Origin: Deefgea rivuli DSM 18356
Lineage (GTDB): Bacteria; Pseudomonadota; Gammaproteobacteria; Burkholderiales; Chitinibacteraceae
DNA length: 64,000 nucleotides
Direction: 5' to 3'
Assembly: GCF_000620145.1 (NCBI RefSeq)
Contig: NZ_JHVM01000017.1
Coordinates: 1-64,000, forward strand
Of the stretch, positions 62,471 to 64,000 are shown in pieces. Made by a program: the position numbers and the translations under genes. The notes beneath the pieces were generated by a model, which saw nothing but the letters and a program-made list of their open reading frames with translations, did no database searches and was not told the DNA's origin. How positions within the stretch are numbered: the stretch's first letter is position 1; every line of letters begins with the position of its first letter.

Positions 62471-63595
62471 ATGCTTAGTTTTGATGAAGAACTTCTCTCT
62501 CGCCCAGCTGCGCCCGCGCCTAGCGCCGTGCTCCCAACATTCACCAGCGCTGCGCCTGCAACACCTGCCGCCGCGCCTGTAAAACGCATCAGCGCCGACG
62601 ACAAACGCGTGATTAATGGTACGACCGATGTGAATCAGCTCGTGCCGTTCAAACACAAATGGGCTTGGGAAAAATACCTCGCGCAGTGCGCTAATCACTG
62701 GATGCCGCAAGAAGTGAATATGCAGCGCGACATCGAGCAATGGAAAACTGGCCAGCTCACTGAAGACGAAATGCGTCTGGTGAAGCGCAATCTGGGCTTT
62801 TTCGTGACTGCGGACAGTTTGGCTGCCAACAACATCGTGCTCGGCACCTATCGCCAAATCACCTCGCCAGAATGCCGCCAATTCTTGCTGCGCCAAGCGT
62901 TTGACGAAGCGATTCACACGCACGCGTATCAATATATTGTTGAATCTTTGGGTTTGGACGAAGGCGAAGTATTCAACGCCTACAACGAAGTGGCATCGAT
63001 CAAGAATAAAGACGATTTCTTGATGCCATTTATCGACGTGCTGACCAACCCAGCCTTCAAAACCGGCACGCTCGAAACCGACCAGCAATTGCTGCGCTCT
63101 ATCATCGTATTTGCTTGCATTATGGAAGGCCTGTTCTTCTACGTTGGCTTCGTGCAAATCTTGGCACTCGGCCGTCAAAACAAAATGACCGGCGCCGCCG
63201 AGCAATATCAATACATCCTGCGCGATGAATCAATGCATTGCAATTTTGGTATTGATTTGATCAACACGATCAAAATGGAAAATCCAGAGTTGTGGACGGA
63301 AAGCTTTAAAGCCGAATTGGTGGGCTTGTTCCAACACGCGGTTGAGCTGGAGTACGCCTATGCGGAGGACACCATGCCACGCGGTGTATTGGGCCTGAAT
63401 GCGGCGCAATTCAAAGAATACCTCCGCTTCATCGCCAATCGCCGTATGCAGCAAATTGGTTTGAATGAATTATTCCCGGGCGTCACCAATCCATTCCCGT
63501 GGATGAGTGAAATGATTGATTTGAAGAAAGAGAAAAATTTCTTTGAAACTCGGGTTACTGAGTATCAAACGGGTGGGGCGTTGAGCTGGGATTAA
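62471..63595 (+). CDS. nrdB: Class Ia ribonucleotide reductase, beta subunit NrdB
   Basis: 374 aa. [12 protein letters not shown] gives the iron ligand Glu/His and the radical Tyr in the E-x-x-H-x-x-x-Y spacing of E. coli NrdB (E115, H118, Y122). Further ligands in CIMEGLFF and [10 protein letters not shown]-terminal tail [17 protein letters not shown] docks NrdA. The N-terminal 45 residues are Pro/Ala-rich. Separated from nrdA by five genes/elements. Confidence 0.97.
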   Translation: MLSFDEELLSRPAAPAPSAVLPTFTSAAPATPAAAPVKRISADDKRVINGTTDVNQLVPFKHKWAWEKYLAQCANHWMPQEVNMQRDIEQWKTGQLTEDEMRLVKRNLGFFVTADSLAANNIVLGTYRQITSPECRQFLLRQAFDEAIHTHAYQYIVESLGLDEGEVFNAYNEVASIKNKDDFLMPFIDVLTNPAFKTGTLETDQQLLRSIIVFACIMEGLFFYVGFVQILALGRQNKMTGAAEQYQYILRDESMHCNFGIDLINTIKMENPELWTESFKAELVGLFQHAVELEYAYAEDTMPRGVLGLNAAQFKEYLRFIANRRMQQIGLNELFPGVTNPFPWMSEMIDLKKEKNFFETRVTEYQTGGALSWD

Positions 63596-63597
63596 TC

Positions 63598-63628
63598 AAA
63601 AATGCGACAATTGTCGCATTTTTATTTT
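63598..63628 (+). terminator. nrdB terminator
   Basis: AAAAATGCGACAATTGTCGCATTTTTATTTT: perfect palindrome with T run. Confidence 0.9.
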
Positions 63629-63662
63629 GCACAATTATTAATGCTTTCGAGAGTATATTTTT

Positions 63663-64000
63663 ATGAATCCACAAATTGAATTTAAGCATGTTCTAGGTGA
63701 ACTCTCTGTAAATAGAAATGATCCGTGCGAAGTCGTACGAGAGTTAATATCAAATTCGTATGATGCAAAAGCTAAGAGTATAATTTATGCCCCGCTGAAA
63801 GAAGAATCTGGATTTTTATTTTTTGATGATGGTACTGGTTTAAGCACTAAAGAACTAACCAACGGAATCACTCCTTATGAAGCTTTTTTCTCTATCGGTA
63901 AGTCAACTAAGAAAAAGGGAGAGTCGATTGGTTATAAATGTCAGGGTTCAAAACTTTGTTTTGCATGCAATCGAATTTTAGTAATAACTCGTAGTGAATG
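63663..64000 (+). CDS. GHKL-fold ATPase, N-terminal part (runs off window)
   Basis: 112 complete codons visible, ATG at 63663. VVRELISNSYDAKAKS is the N box (Glu/Asn), FFDDGTGLS the G1 box (D-x-G-x-G), and FFSIGKSTKKKGESIGYKCQGSKL the G2 region, as in HSP90/MutL/MORC-like ATPases; in MORC-like proteins this is often the start of a long protein. The DNA is markedly AT-rich compared with nrdB, and the family is common in anti-phage and mobile loci. No further assignment is possible without the missing part. Confidence 0.8.
   Translation, partial: MNPQIEFKHVLGELSVNRNDPCEVVRELISNSYDAKAKSIIYAPLKEESGFLFFDDGTGLSTKELTNGITPYEAFFSIGKSTKKKGESIGYKCQGSKLCFACNRILVITRSE

Noticed and set aside
62381-63211. 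276-aa minus-strand ORF opposite nrdB
   Set aside because: Shadow of nrdB, no RBS, composition unlike proteins of this genome.

Overview
This looks like a chromosomal stretch of a betaproteobacterium, most probably of the order Neisseriales (a Chitinibacter/Deefgea/Iodobacter-like organism; inferred from gene content and order, not from a database search). Supporting signs are the tsaB-rimI-udg cluster, the fur / bamE-dapB divergent pair, the aat-bpt N-end-rule pair, a one-piece tmRNA with tag peptide ANDETYALAA, flgM-flgN with a sigma-28 promoter, and roughly 50% GC in core genes. Two segments are clearly more AT-rich and look acquired: the gene inside the yej operon (4811-5395) and the gene cut by the right edge (63663 onward).

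Layout. 1-740: the 3' end of an rRNA operon (23S tail, 5S, terminator). 0.87-2.9 kb: udg-rimI-tsaB. 3.0-7.6 kb: a YejABE-type peptide importer without an ATPase gene and with a foreign membrane-anchored gene inserted. 7.7-11.0 kb: an MscS-type channel with a cNMP-binding-like tail, then pirin and a divergent YhaJ-like LysR regulator. 11.0-14.1 kb: two overlapping TPR-GGDEF genes, one with a decayed cyclase. 14.3-19.8 kb: cytochrome b561 with two YceI proteins, carbonic anhydrase, glutathione peroxidase, HAD phosphatase and a YhiN flavoprotein. 19.8-20.6 kb: a gene-poor stretch with two tandem tiny ORFs, each behind a very strong ribosome-binding site. 20.6-28.6 kb: dapB, bamE, fur, aat, bpt, an EcsC/DUF697-like protein, yejK, a putative SOS gene, a cupredoxin and ettA. 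28.7-34.5 kb: a response regulator with GGDEF-EAL, recX, recA and a sensor kinase lacking its phospho-acceptor His. 34.7-46.7 kb: dadA, thyA, a Cache sensor kinase, greB, rluB, an unknown gene, mutS, tilS and accA. 46.7-48.3 kb: a palindrome array, then fliW, flgM and flgN. 48.6-52.3 kb: LysR, SDR, tmRNA, gph and ubiG. 52.6-55.6 kb: an Lpp-like lipoprotein, a DUF7931-like protein, the ribosomal oxygenase RoxA, an atypical peroxiredoxin and SlyD. 56-63.6 kb: nrdA with NrdR and DnaA boxes, a WYL-like mini-protein, a hairpin-rich repeat region, adenine deaminase, two paralogous lipoproteins and nrdB. 63.66 kb to the end: a GHKL ATPase gene running off the window.

The most interesting items are regulatory or structural. 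(1) GAAC-N4-GTTC palindromes, the LexA-box form known from Gram-positive bacteria, sit between the -35 and -10 of recA and also flank the promoter of an unknown 115-aa gene, marking that gene as a probable DNA-damage gene. (2) A tandemly duplicated cassette at 19.9-20.2 kb encodes two related 16-18 residue peptides. (3) A family of about ten dispersed palindromes of about 50 bp with GGGTAT/ATACCC ends sits mostly at gene 3' ends. (4) Several enzymes keep their fold but have lost a signature residue: a histidine kinase with Gln for His, a BCP peroxiredoxin with Gly for Cys, a uracil-DNA glycosylase-like protein with an altered motif 1, and a GGDEF-derived domain. (5) A short Ala-rich heptad-repeat lipoprotein ending in Lys resembles Braun's lipoprotein in design.
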